Source: Pseudomonas helvetica (GTDB lineage Bacteria; Pseudomonadota; Gammaproteobacteria; Pseudomonadales; Pseudomonadaceae). From it: a DNA stretch of 64,000 nucleotides. The translations under genes and the position numbers were made by a program. The stretch's first letter is position 1, and every line of letters begins with the position of its first letter. The stretch spans positions 742,501 to 806,500 of the forward strand of contig NZ_CP150917.1 in NCBI RefSeq assembly GCF_039908645.1, given 5' to 3'. Of this stretch, positions 1 through 8,271 are shown one piece after another. The notes beneath the pieces are model-generated. The model saw nothing but the letters and a program-made list of their open reading frames with translations, was not told where the DNA came from and did not search any database.

Positions 1-193
1 CAACACGGTGCCGATCGTTCGTACCTATCAGGTGCAAGTGCTGGTGATCCGGGTGGATTTGTTCGACGCCAGCACCGGGCAACCGGTCTGGAGTGCCAGC
101 GCTGAAGCGGGCCTTCAGGGCAACGAAATAGAACGTGGCGATGCGTTACGAACAGCTGTGGAAAAGGCGGTAGCGGCGTATCCTCCTAGTTAG
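1..193 (+). CDS. DUF4136-type protein, C-terminal fragment (cut by window edge)
   Basis: An open frame enters from the left edge and ends with TAG at 191-193, so the N-terminus lies outside the window. The visible tail reads like the last third of a DUF4136 protein: a strand ending in VDLFDASTGQPVWSA, then a conserved run around residues TAVEKAVAAYPP. The complete DUF4136 lipoprotein immediately downstream ends in the same way (LLDGKDGKLVWRG, then RILSNYPP), so the two are tandem paralogues 28 bp apart and probably co-transcribed. DUF4136 proteins are envelope lipoproteins of unknown function. Without the N-terminus I cannot confirm a lipobox here. Confidence 0.7.
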   Translation, partial: NTVPIVRTYQVQVLVIRVDLFDASTGQPVWSASAEAGLQGNEIERGDALRTAVEKAVAAYPPS

Positions 194-221
194 GTTCCCT
201 GCCTGGACCCGGAGAAAAATC

Positions 222-779
222 ATGTCCCGCCGTCTCTCATTACTGGCTTGCGCTGTGTTGCTCAGCGCCTGCCAAACGACCCAGGTCAATCACGATTTTG
301 ATGCCAGCCGCGATTTCGCCGCCTATCGCAGTTGGGCCTGGAAAGAGCCTGCCGTGCAATACCGTCCCGACGATCCGCGGATCAAGAGCGACCTCACCGA
401 ACAACGCATTCGCCAGGCGGTTGCCGATCAACTCGACCAGCGTGGTCTGCGCCCGGCCGCTACCGGTGCCAAGGCTGACGTCAATGTACGGACCTACCTG
501 ATCGTCGAGGATCGCCAGCAGCAAATCACCACCAACTATGGAGGTGGTTGGGGTGGCCCCTGGAACGGCTACTGGGGCGCACCGATGTACAACGAAACCC
601 GCAACGTTTCCTACAAGGTCGCCACGCTTCAGATCGACCTGCTCGATGGCAAGGATGGCAAGCTGGTCTGGCGTGGCAGTGATGAACAACTGCTCAGCAG
701 ATCGCCGCAGCCCGCCGACCGCAGCGCCGCGATTCGCGCGACGGTAGGGCGGATATTGAGCAATTACCCACCGAAATAA
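222..779 (+). CDS. DUF4136 domain lipoprotein
   Basis: A 185-residue protein with a lipoprotein signal peptide: basic MSRR, a hydrophobic core and the lipobox LLSAC, so cleavage before the Cys is expected, with outer-membrane or periplasmic attachment. The rest matches the DUF4136 pattern: an early DFAAYRSWAW motif, a helix with QRIRQAVADQL, a Gly/Trp-rich loop (GGGWGGPWNGYWG) and the closing GKLVWRG strand. The start has a GGAGAAAA ribosome-binding stretch just upstream. The cellular role of this family is unknown. Its place beside tadG suggests, but does not show, a link with surface assembly. Confidence 0.8.
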   Translation: MSRRLSLLACAVLLSACQTTQVNHDFDASRDFAAYRSWAWKEPAVQYRPDDPRIKSDLTEQRIRQAVADQLDQRGLRPAATGAKADVNVRTYLIVEDRQQQITTNYGGGWGGPWNGYWGAPMYNETRNVSYKVATLQIDLLDGKDGKLVWRGSDEQLLSRSPQPADRSAAIRATVGRILSNYPPK

Positions 780-891
780 AGCACTTGAATCATCGGCGCT
801 GGCAAGTTGCCAGCGCCGTGCTCGAGCCTTGACTACACTGCCTGCACCACCGGAGGTAGCGCTCGGCAGTGCGCCGGCAAAGGAGTGCTCG

Positions 892-2844
892 ATGTCTCCC
901 CGTTTGCAGTTTCGCGGCCCCGCCGGGCAACGTGGCGCTATTGGTTTGCTCGCGGCAATGACCTTCGGCCTGGCGCTGTTGATTGCGCTGTTGGTGGTCG
1001 ACAGTGGCCGGCTCTATCTGGAGCAGCGCAAGTTGCAACGGGTGGTGGACAACGCCGCGCTGGAAGCGGTCAGCCGCGGCGGCACCTGCCTGCCGGGCCT
1101 GACGGCGGCCAGTTATGCCGGGCAAAGCGCGGTTCGTAATGCGTTCATCGTCAGCCCCACCAGCACCTTGACCACCACCTGCGGTTCGCTGGCGACGGCG
1201 CCGACCAACCTGCGCACTTTCGTCCCCAATGCCGCGCAATCGATGGCCATTCAGGTGATTGCCACCAACGTGGTGGCGACCAGTGCCGCGGCGGGTATTC
1301 AGGCATTGTTCAGTGGGGCTTCGCTCAATGCCAATACCACGCTGACTGCCACGGCGGTGGCCGCGGCGCCGCAACCGACGCTGGCGCAGCTAAGCATTCG
1401 CAGTTCGGTCGTCAGCGTCGACACCGCGAGATCGAATCTCTTGAATCCGCTGTTCTCGAGCCTTCTGGGCGGCAGCGTGAACCTGACAGCCGTGGGCTGG
1501 GATGGCTTGGTCAATGCCGATATCAACCTGCTGAAATTCATGGACCAGCTGGCCATCGAGCTGGGGGTGAGCGCAGGCGACTACACGGCATTGCTCAGCA
1601 CGCAAGGAACGGTCACCCAATTCATACACGCCGCGGCAACGGTTGCAGGTCAGAACGGTGCCACGGCCGAAGTGATGACGGCGCTGACCAGTCTTCAGGT
1701 GGGGGCCAGCAATGCACCACCGATCAAACTTGGCGATGTGCTGCAACTTCAGACGGGCACCTCGACGGCCGGCCTGGATGCCACGGTGCAGCTGTTTCAG
1801 CTGGTTCAGGGCTTTGTGCAGTTGGCGAATAAAAACAGTGCGGTGACCGCCGTTCTACCGGTGAACGTACTGGGGCTGCTGGGCGTCACAACCCGTGTAA
1901 AAGTGATTGAGCCGCCGCAGTTTTCTGCCGTGGGCGATCCGGAACTGGCCAAGGCTGACCCGTTGGGCGTGAACCGGATCTATGTGAAGACGGCGCAGGT
2001 GCGAGTGCTGGCCTCGGTTGATCTGTCACTGATCAACGCGGTGTTGCAACTCGTCAACACAGGGTTGAGTGGTGTCGTTAATTTAATCAACCCGCTACTG
2101 CTGCCCGGGTGTTTGGCGGGAGGAACCTGCACACAAACTGATCTGCAAATAGTGCCTAATGGTATTAATCTGGATGTGGGGCTTGAGGCCGGAGTGGGCA
2201 GTAGTTATGTCACCGACTACGCGTGCATAATCCCCATCAGCCCCACTAACAAAAGTCTCTCCGCCACCACCGACATTGCGGCAATCAAAGTCAAAATCGG
2301 TCATATCGACCCTGCCATCTGGCTTTCGTCCTCTCCGTTACCTGCGCTTTCTCCGATCACCCTGTTCGATGTTGGCAGTACGACCTGTCAAGGTCACTTT
2401 CTAGCCCCTATGACCTGTGGTACGCGAACACCATTTGCCGGTGGTGGTGCTGAAATCATGATTGATAGCCCGATCGCAGGCACCAGCGAGTCCAACTACG
2501 CCTACAGTAATCCCAAGGACATCAATGTACCGCCATTGCCGCTTCACACTGTTTCGGTATCGGGTGTAGTTGGTAGTTTGAACGGGACATTGGGTGGGAT
2601 CACTTTGATTTCGCACACTCCCACTATTAGCGGCAGCCTGATTGGCGGGCTGCTCACTACATTGGTATCGACCCTGAGTCTGGCGACCACTCAATTGGTC
2701 GGTGCGATCGACGGCTTACTGGCGCCCTTGGTCGATCCACTGGTGAACAGCCTGCTGCTCAATCTGGGGATCGACGTCAACAAAGTCGATGTGGGGTTCA
2801 ACCTCACCTGCGGCCAAAAAGGCAAAGCCTACCTGGTGATCTGA
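892..2844 (+). CDS. tadG: TadG-like Flp/Tad pilus assembly protein
   Basis: About 650 residues. The N-terminus has the TadG layout: a short basic lead (GPAGQRGAIG), one transmembrane helix (about 20-40) and then LYLEQRKLQRVVDNAALEA, the usual segment after the TadE/TadG membrane anchor. The long remainder is predicted to be periplasmic and is rich in Ser, Thr, Asn and Leu. I chose the ATG at 892 because AAAGGAG lies about 7 bases upstream; an upstream in-frame ATG at 829 lacks such a site. TadG-type minor proteins take part in assembly of Flp pili. The gene converges on pprA with a 16-bp overlap. From about 2060 to 2650 the codons are visibly more AT-rich than in the first half. Confidence 0.83.
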   Translation: MSPRLQFRGPAGQRGAIGLLAAMTFGLALLIALLVVDSGRLYLEQRKLQRVVDNAALEAVSRGGTCLPGLTAASYAGQSAVRNAFIVSPTSTLTTTCGSLATAPTNLRTFVPNAAQSMAIQVIATNVVATSAAAGIQALFSGASLNANTTLTATAVAAAPQPTLAQLSIRSSVVSVDTARSNLLNPLFSSLLGGSVNLTAVGWDGLVNADINLLKFMDQLAIELGVSAGDYTALLSTQGTVTQFIHAAATVAGQNGATAEVMTALTSLQVGASNAPPIKLGDVLQLQTGTSTAGLDATVQLFQLVQGFVQLANKNSAVTAVLPVNVLGLLGVTTRVKVIEPPQFSAVGDPELAKADPLGVNRIYVKTAQVRVLASVDLSLINAVLQLVNTGLSGVVNLINPLLLPGCLAGGTCTQTDLQIVPNGINLDVGLEAGVGSSYVTDYACIIPISPTNKSLSATTDIAAIKVKIGHIDPAIWLSSSPLPALSPITLFDVGSTTCQGHFLAPMTCGTRTPFAGGGAEIMIDSPIAGTSESNYAYSNPKDINVPPLPLHTVSVSGVVGSLNGTLGGITLISHTPTISGSLIGGLLTTLVSTLSLATTQLVGAIDGLLAPLVDPLVNSLLLNLGIDVNKVDVGFNLTCGQKGKAYLVI

Positions 2845-5594
2845 TCACCCAGCGCAATCGGCAACTCGATACAGAACCGCGCGCCCTCGATCGAGTTGCG
2901 CACGCTCAACCGTCCGCCCATGTTCTCGACAATACCGTAGCTCACCGACAAACCCAGACCGGTGCCGACACCGACCGGTTTGGTGGTGAAGAACGGTTCG
3001 AAGATTCGCTCCAGCAAACGCGGATCAATACCGCCAGCGTTGTCTTCGACCCACAGCCGCAGCGAGCTGTGGTCACGTTCGGCATACAGTGAAATCCACG
3101 GCTTGAACGCCGGGTCGCTTTCGCGCTTGCTCAGCAGTGCGTCGCGAGCGTTGACCATCAGGTTGATCAACACTTGTTCCAGCTGATCGACATGGCCACG
3201 TACATTGGCTTCGAAGCCGAACTCGCTGATCCGCAAGTCGACGCCTTTGCCGCGCATACCTTCAGCCAGCAACGACAGCGTGCCTTCCACCGCGTGTGCC
3301 GGGTTGAACAGCTGTTGCTCGATTTCCGAGCGCCGGCCGAACACCCGCATGTGATCGACCACCCGCGCGGCGCGCTGGACCTGGGCGTCGATACGCTTGA
3401 GTTTGTCTTGCAGGTAGTCGATCTGTACATCGCCGTTGCTCAAGCGCTTGAGCACGTTGACGATGGCCATGCGCATCACGTTCAGTGGCTGGTTGATTTC
3501 ATGCGCCAGCCCGGTGGCCATTTCTCCCAGGGTGGCCATTTTTGCGCTTTGCGTGAGCTGTTGTTGCGAACGGCGGACTTCGGTGTTGTCGCGGCCCACA
3601 GCCTGAATTTCGATCAGGCGACCCCGCTCGTCGAACACCCCGCGATCCGACCAGACCCACCAGGCATTTTCGCGCCCGGGGAGTTGCAGGCTGATTTCCG
3701 CGGTGCTCACCGGGAACTCCGGCGTCAATTGGCGCAGGCGCAGCACAAAGGCTTCGCGCTGTTCGGCCGACAGCCAGCTGCCCAGATCAACCCCCGGCAA
3801 TTGTTCGGGCGTGCATTCCAGGTACGTCGCCAAGGGCCGATTGCCGAACGTCAGCGTCAAGTCGGGACGGTAGCGGCAGATCATCGCGGGCGAATCTTCC
3901 ACCAGAATCCGGTAGCGCTCCTCGCTCTGTTTGACCTGTTCGGCGGCCTGGGTCGCTTCGCTGACATCCAGCCACAAGCCGACCGCCTCCACGGGCAGCC
4001 CGAGGTCATCGCGCAGTAACCGGGCTTCATCGAGCAGCCAGTGGTAGTCGCCACGCTGGTCGCGCAGACGGTAACGCGCGCGTACCGAGCCCTCACGCAG
4101 CAGCTGGCGGGTACGCTCGAAATACAGGTCACGGTCTTCGGGATGAACCCGCCCAACCAGCGCGTTGCCTGCTAAATCATTCAGGTTCCAGCCGAGCAAC
4201 GGCAGCAGGCTGGCGCTGAAAAAGCTCGGTTGCAGCGCGCCTTCGACATAGCGTTGCACATAGATCACCGCCGGCGAACTGGCGATCAGGTTGTCCAGGC
4301 GGGCATGGGCAGCGGCGGCCTGTTGCTGTTGATTCTTGATGTCGCTGATGTCGAGCATGAACCCCACCAGCCGACGCTGTTCACCTACGCCTAGCGCTTG
4401 GCCTTGCAGGCGATACCAGATCGGCGTCTGGGCGTCGTCAGCGCGGTGCAGACGCACGCACAGCAGCAAGGTCTTGCCGTGTTGTTGCAGGTCCTGCACG
4501 CGGCTGGCCAGCTCTTGGCGGTCGGCCGGATGGATCAGCGTCAGCCACTGGGCCAGCGGTAAACGGGCACTCTCCAGGTGCAGGGTGAATGCCAGTTGCG
4601 GTGCCAGTTGAACCTCGTCAATGTTGCCGAACAGCTCCCACCAACCGGTGCCCAGCAAACCTTGCAGGGCTTCGAGTCGCTCCAGTTGATGATGTTGATG
4701 CTGTTCGCGTAAACGCCCCAGCAGTGGTCCGGCCAGCGCTGCGGCCAGCAGCGACCAGTCACGCTCGCTGAGCTGCGGCGCACGTTGCTGCACCGGGTAA
4801 AAACCACAGAGCAACCAGGCTGCGACACCGTGATCGTCCCGATAAGGCACCAGAAATCCGTCGGTATTACCGAAGGTCCCCTGCAACCGCGGGTGCTCGC
4901 TGAAACCATGCGCGACGCTCAAGCGCAACGGCGTATTACCGCTCAAGCTGTCCAGGCTGGTGCCCAGCGGTTGGCCGGTTTGCCACAGCTGCGGCGCATC
5001 GTGGGCGTTGTACTGGCTGTGGATCAGCCAGCCTTGTTCCTGATCGTCGAGCAACGCGATGGCCACACAGGGAATGTGCCAGCGCTGGGCCAGGCCTTGA
5101 AGTTGCTCGGTCAGCACCTCGGGCAGGCGCATCAGGCTGCACAGGCGAAGCTGTTCGCTCATGTGTCCGGCGAACGACTGACATTCCTCGCGGCTGTGGG
5201 CCTGTTGGCGTTCGTGCAACAAATCACCGATGTCGAGCAACTGCAGCAGCCAGCTGTCAGGCGTCGGCTGAACCCAGCCGCGCAGGTGCAGGGTTTGGCC
5301 ACCGAGGCCGGCGAAATCCAGGTCCAGGTTTTGGCCTTGCCATTCAGCGGGTGTGCCTTCGACGACCAAATGGCTGTGGGGCAGCAGGTAATCGATCAGG
5401 TGTGGGGGTTGGTCGGCGTGAGGACGCTGCGCCAATGCATGACGCAAGGGGCCACTCATTTTCAGCACCCGACCCTGAGGGTTCAGCAGCAGGTGTAATC
5501 CGACATTCTGTGTCACCAGGCTGTAGGGCGTGTCGGGCTCCTGGAATGGCGGACGATTGAGCAGTCGGCCAAAGAGCTTTTCCCCAGGTGTCAA
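2829..5594 (-). CDS. pprA: PprA-like PAS-domain sensor histidine kinase
   Basis: A 921-residue protein with no clear transmembrane helix, so probably cytoplasmic. It has an N-terminal PAS/GAF-like sensor part, then several PAS/PAC repeats between about 300 and 670 (for example GFMLDISDIKNQQ and GLWLDVSEATQ). The HisKA domain has the box GLAHEINQPL with His near 698, and the HATPase domain has N (LMVNARD), G1 (VEDNAGGI), F (FEPFFTTK) and G2 (GTGLGLSVSYG) boxes. Beside pprB, fppA and tad genes it is the expected PprA, which in P. aeruginosa partners PprB. The start is a TTG that overlaps the stop codon of the upstream tadE-like gene, suggesting translational coupling. The ribosome-binding site is weak, so a later start is possible. 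Confidence 0.85.
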   Translation of the reverse strand: MTPGEKLFGRLLNRPPFQEPDTPYSLVTQNVGLHLLLNPQGRVLKMSGPLRHALAQRPHADQPPHLIDYLLPHSHLVVEGTPAEWQGQNLDLDFAGLGGQTLHLRGWVQPTPDSWLLQLLDIGDLLHERQQAHSREECQSFAGHMSEQLRLCSLMRLPEVLTEQLQGLAQRWHIPCVAIALLDDQEQGWLIHSQYNAHDAPQLWQTGQPLGTSLDSLSGNTPLRLSVAHGFSEHPRLQGTFGNTDGFLVPYRDDHGVAAWLLCGFYPVQQRAPQLSERDWSLLAAALAGPLLGRLREQHQHHQLERLEALQGLLGTGWWELFGNIDEVQLAPQLAFTLHLESARLPLAQWLTLIHPADRQELASRVQDLQQHGKTLLLCVRLHRADDAQTPIWYRLQGQALGVGEQRRLVGFMLDISDIKNQQQQAAAAHARLDNLIASSPAVIYVQRYVEGALQPSFFSASLLPLLGWNLNDLAGNALVGRVHPEDRDLYFERTRQLLREGSVRARYRLRDQRGDYHWLLDEARLLRDDLGLPVEAVGLWLDVSEATQAAEQVKQSEERYRILVEDSPAMICRYRPDLTLTFGNRPLATYLECTPEQLPGVDLGSWLSAEQREAFVLRLRQLTPEFPVSTAEISLQLPGRENAWWVWSDRGVFDERGRLIEIQAVGRDNTEVRRSQQQLTQSAKMATLGEMATGLAHEINQPLNVMRMAIVNVLKRLSNGDVQIDYLQDKLKRIDAQVQRAARVVDHMRVFGRRSEIEQQLFNPAHAVEGTLSLLAEGMRGKGVDLRISEFGFEANVRGHVDQLEQVLINLMVNARDALLSKRESDPAFKPWISLYAERDHSSLRLWVEDNAGGIDPRLLERIFEPFFTTKPVGVGTGLGLSVSYGIVENMGGRLSVRNSIEGARFCIELPIALGDQITR

Positions 5595-6037
5595 AATTGA
5601 AGACTCGATTGTGCCGTCAGGTTCGTCGGCAGATTGGGCACGGTGCCGACACCGGGCAGGACGAGGAACGGGATGACCTGATTGAGCTTGCTGGTGGGGT
5701 ACGTCACGCTGACCGTCAGTAATCCGGTGCCTGCGTTATAGGCCGCCTTGGCGTCGACACCAAAGGTGATGTTGAAGGTGCTTGGCACCCAGGACAGTTG
5801 CTGCTGTAAAACACTGTTTGCCAGGTTCTCCATCGCCGTTGGGTAGTTGGGCGTCTTCGGATCAAGCGCGACGCTTTGCCGGACTGCCTCGGCCGTGGCT
5901 TCGTTGAATGACTGCACCAGCAACAGCGGCAGGCTGTAGCTGACGATTGCGTAGAACACCGCAAAAAAGATCACGAACACCAAGGCGAACTCAATCGCCA
6001 CAGCACCTTTTTGCTTTCTGGGGAGGCCTGATTTCAT
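5591..6037 (-). CDS. TadE-family pseudopilin
   Basis: 148 residues. The N-terminus carries a type IVb prepilin-like signal: basic KSGLPRKQKG, then AVAIEFALV with Glu at +5 and Phe at +6 after the predicted Gly cleavage site, followed by a hydrophobic helix. That is the hallmark of TadE/TadF pseudopilins, which are processed by the same prepilin peptidase as Flp (here probably FppA, encoded divergently 75 bp away). The C-terminal part is a small beta-rich domain. I chose the ATG at 6037 because it places the basic lead directly before the cleavage site; the frame stays open to 6085. The gene overlaps the pprA start by 4 bp and is likely co-transcribed with it. Confidence 0.82.
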   Translation of the reverse strand: MKSGLPRKQKGAVAIEFALVFVIFFAVFYAIVSYSLPLLLVQSFNEATAEAVRQSVALDPKTPNYPTAMENLANSVLQQQLSWVPSTFNITFGVDAKAAYNAGTGLLTVSVTYPTSKLNQVIPFLVLPGVGTVPNLPTNLTAQSSLQF

Positions 6038-6112
6038 GAGTGCGTCTACCCTGACAACGACTACGTGGTATGAGCATAGAATCATTCAGCCAAAGCGGAC
6101 GATTTTTACCGG

Positions 6113-6583
6113 ATGCAGAGTTTTGTCCTACTGATCTGGCTGGCGCTTTGCGCGGCACAGGATGTTCAGCAACGGCATATTGCCAACAGCCTGACCTTGG
6201 GCGTCGGGTTGTTGGCATTGATTTATCTGTTGTGGACCGGCACCACCTGGCTGGGCGCGCCTGACGTTCAGGGCGGGTGGGCATTGCTGCTGGCGCTGCT
6301 GTTTACCTTGCCCGGTTATGGGTTGGGACGGTTGGGAGCCGGCGATGTGAAGCTGATGGCGACGATCGGCCTGGCGACCGACAACCTGCATTTGCTCGGC
6401 AGTTTTATCGGCGCTGGAATGGCTGGCCTGGTGTGGCTATTGATTGCTTCAAAGGTCTGGCCGCATATGAGTCAACGGCTTAGGGCCCGACTTCAATACC
6501 TCGCTCCCGAGCTGTCAAGAAAACCACCCTTTGCGCCCTTTGTGCTGATCGGCATGCTGCTGACACTGGCCTGTACCCGCTAG
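6113..6583 (+). CDS. fppA: FppA/TadV-like prepilin peptidase (A24 family)
   Basis: 156 residues with four to five membrane helices. The two aspartates of A24 aspartyl prepilin peptidases are visible: one in CAAQDVQQRHIAN near residue 17 and one in the GxGD motif GAGDVKLM near residue 78. The protein is short and lacks the N-terminal methylase domain of PilD, which fits the TadV/FppA/CpaA group that processes Flp pilins. Its substrates in this window would be Flp1, Flp2 and the TadE-like protein. It lies directly before pprB in the same direction, as in P. aeruginosa. Confidence 0.88.
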   Translation: MQSFVLLIWLALCAAQDVQQRHIANSLTLGVGLLALIYLLWTGTTWLGAPDVQGGWALLLALLFTLPGYGLGRLGAGDVKLMATIGLATDNLHLLGSFIGAGMAGLVWLLIASKVWPHMSQRLRARLQYLAPELSRKPPFAPFVLIGMLLTLACTR

Positions 6584-6603
6584 TCGTGCGGCACGACATA
6601 TCG

Positions 6604-6636
6604 CTATGTACATAGTAGGAAAGTAGGTCTACTTTC
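6604..6636. promoter_or_regulatory. Two adjacent perfect palindromes before pprB
   Basis: CTATGTACATAG at 6604-6615 is a perfect 12-bp palindrome. GAAAGTAGGTCTACTTTC at 6619-6636 is an inverted repeat with 8-bp arms and a 2-bp centre. A third short palindrome, CTGTACAG, is at 6646-6653. They lie in the 124 bp between fppA and the pprB start, where a promoter and operator would be expected. The half-site GAAAGTAG recurs at 14111-14118 before flp1. Which protein binds is unknown; PprB itself is a candidate. Confidence 0.5.
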
Positions 6637-6707
6637 TGTTCAGGCCTGTACAGCTTGCCGCTGTCGGTACAGGAGTGACAGTCTTCGGACAGGGCATGGA
6701 GGCGCAC

Positions 6708-7475
6708 GTGAACAAGCCTACCTCTGCGGTAAAAGTGCTGGTGGTCGACGATCAACCGCTGATCGTGGAAGAGCTTTGCGAGTTTCTTGAAAGCAGCGGT
6801 TACCGTTGCGTCCCTTGTGAGTCCAGCGAGCAAGCCATCGCGTGCTTCAGTGAAGATGTCGACATCGGTTTGGTCCTCTGTGATTTGCACATGCCCGGGC
6901 TCGACGGTATTCAGCTGGTTCAGGAGCTGCAACGCATCGCCGGCAAGCACCGGGCATTCGAAGCCATCATGCTCACCGGGCGTGCCGACAAACAGGATGT
7001 GATCAAGGCCCTGCGCGCCGGGATCGCCGACTACTACCAGAAACCGATTGACCTGGATGAGCTGCTGGAAGGTTTGCAGCGTCAGGAGGTCGCGCTTCAG
7101 GAACGGCAAAAGAGTGTGCAGTTGGGGCACTTGAATCAGAAGCTGCAAGACCTTTCCGAATCGATCGATGACCTTTATCAGGATCTTGATAAAGTTCGTC
7201 GTGCTCCGTCTGTGCCATCGGGTGGGGAGGTTGATCGGGAGCAGATGCCGGCGATCTTTGATCAGCTGTCGCCTCGACAATTGGATGTTGCGCGGTTGGT
7301 GGGCAAGGGGCAGACCAATTATCAGATTGCCTGTGAGTTGGGGATTACCGAGAACACGGTGAAGTTGTATGTGTCGCAGGTGTTGCGGTTGACGCATATG
7401 CATAATCGGACGCAGTTGGCGTTGGCTTTGTCGCCTAGTGGGACGGGGATGCGGGGGCGGGTTACGGCGCACTAG
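6708..7475 (+). CDS. pprB: PprB-like response regulator (REC plus LuxR-type HTH)
   Basis: About 255 residues. The receiver domain shows the acidic pair (VLVVDDQ), the phospho-acceptor Asp near residue 59 in VLCDLHMPG, the Thr in MLTGRA and the Lys in YYQKP. After a linker the C-terminus is a LuxR/FixJ-type helix-turn-helix (LSPRQLDVARLVGKG, then ITENTVKLYVSQVL). In P. aeruginosa PprB activates the tad-flp genes and other adhesion genes, and the context here is the same. I chose the GTG at 6708 because TGGAGG lies 5 bases upstream; ATG 6696 and GTG 6675 are in-frame alternatives. Confidence 0.87.
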   Translation: MNKPTSAVKVLVVDDQPLIVEELCEFLESSGYRCVPCESSEQAIACFSEDVDIGLVLCDLHMPGLDGIQLVQELQRIAGKHRAFEAIMLTGRADKQDVIKALRAGIADYYQKPIDLDELLEGLQRQEVALQERQKSVQLGHLNQKLQDLSESIDDLYQDLDKVRRAPSVPSGGEVDREQMPAIFDQLSPRQLDVARLVGKGQTNYQIACELGITENTVKLYVSQVLRLTHMHNRTQLALALSPSGTGMRGRVTAH

Positions 7476-7542
7476 GTTTTGGTGTACATATCCGTTTCTG
7501 CGGTGATGGCTGCTGACGGTTCCGCTCTTACAGCGGGTCACT

Positions 7543-7795
7543 TTTGGCAAACGCCCCAAAAGTAACCAAAAGGTCTCGCCCCGAGCGTACGGCACCTCGC
7601 CTAGGCTCGGCGTTCCCTCGCTACGGTGTCCATCAGGGGGCATCGCCTACGGTCTGCTTCGCGACGACCTCCTCTCGATGTGTCCGGCTACGCCGTACGG
7701 CGCTGCGCGCCCACCCCCTGATGAACACCTCCACTCGGCCTCCCGAAGGGGCGGGTGGATCAAGATCAACGGCAACAGCACGGCGGCCTGACAGC
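7543..7795. repeat. Dispersed Pseudomonas repeat with long internal inverted repeat
   Basis: The segment beginning near CACTTTTGGCAAACGCCCC and ending near the GGGGCGGGTGGATCAAG stretch looks like a dispersed intergenic repeat common in fluorescent pseudomonads. It contains nested inverted repeats: 7625-7640 pairs with 7714-7729 with one mismatch, and the GCGTACGGC near 7585 is mirrored near 7692. The small frames translated from such repeats (rich in Arg, Ser and Pro) are probably not genes. The boundaries are approximate. Confidence 0.55.
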
Positions 7796-7828
7796 CGGCC
7801 TGAGTGGTAAGAGCGCGTACGGCTTTAG

Positions 7829-7912
7829 ATCGTTCCCACGCTCTGCGTGGGAATGCCGCCGGGGACGCTCCGCGTTCCGCTTCACGAGCTGACGCAGAGC
7901 GTAGGAACGATC
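7829..7912. repeat. 84-bp palindromic repeat (TTCCCACGCTCTGCG type)
   Basis: The outer arms 7829-7849 and 7892-7912 are 21 bp long and complementary with a single mismatch. Inside lie CGTGGGAATGCCGCC and GGGGACGCTCCGCG, the typical core of this Pseudomonas repeat. Frames read through it resemble the DUF1534-like products that are often mis-annotated on such repeats. Confidence 0.65.
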
Positions 7913-8139
7913 ATTTGTGTAATGCCCGTAGGATGAGGCCGGAATTTGATGACAGCATCACGGGCAACGCAGAAATCTCTGACATGTCTTTAAGGTTGCC
8001 CCTCGGAAGCACGGCCTCTAGCCTTTGAACGTCGCTGAAATTCAGCGACAGGGTGTGAGAACCCAGGAAATTCTGTAGGCGCAAAGCGCTGGCTCTACCA
8101 TAATCGTCGCCGACGTTTTTCGTCTGCGCCATGCATTAT

Positions 8140-8213
8140 GGCGGCTGTGTGCGGGCAGACTTAGGTCTGGCCGGGTGCCTACGACCGGTATTCTCACCCC
8201 GTTCACAGCTGCC
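8140..8213 (+). ncRNA. Structured 5' leader candidate: three-way junction before the DUF6124 gene
   Basis: Manual pairing gives a compact fold. P1 pairs 8140-8149 with 8204-8213, ten pairs including one G-U. P2 pairs 8156-8160 with 8165-8169 around the tetraloop UUAG, extended by 8152-8154 with 8171-8173 across one mismatch. P3 pairs 8173-8177 with 8195-8199 around a 17-nt loop containing ACCGGU. G8173 is shared by the P2 extension and P3, so the junction detail is uncertain. The fold ends 58 nt before the ATG at 8272. From memory, very similar leaders precede other DUF6124/DUF3077 genes in Pseudomonas. The function, whether cis-regulatory or otherwise, is unknown. Confidence 0.5.
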
Positions 8214-8271
8214 ACCTCTTCGCCGAGTGAGACCGGCAAGTCGTGGCTCCCACTACCGTAGGAGCTCCATC

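Larger units (their letters stand above)
7476..8271. other. Gene-free, repeat-rich stretch between pprB and the DUF6124 gene
   Basis: About 800 bp without a credible gene. It contains two dispersed repeat elements (7543-7795 and 7829-7912), a perfect hairpin at 8031-8049 with 9-bp arms GTCGCTGAA/TTCAGCGAC, and a strongly folded segment just before the DUF6124 gene (8140-8213). In P. aeruginosa tadD and other tad genes follow tadC at about this place, so the stretch may mark an old rearrangement. Confidence 0.6.

Noticed and set aside
6480..7643. Long minus-strand frame opposite pprB
   Set aside because: It is the shadow of pprB and flanking sequence; its translation has no recognisable domain.
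7829..7912. CRISPR repeat or insertion sequence
   Set aside because: It is a single palindrome without spacers, transposase or target duplication.
7544..8028. Two small plus-strand frames rich in Arg, Ser and Pro
   Set aside because: They lie inside dispersed palindromic repeats and read like the usual mis-translated Pseudomonas repeats, without ribosome-binding sites.
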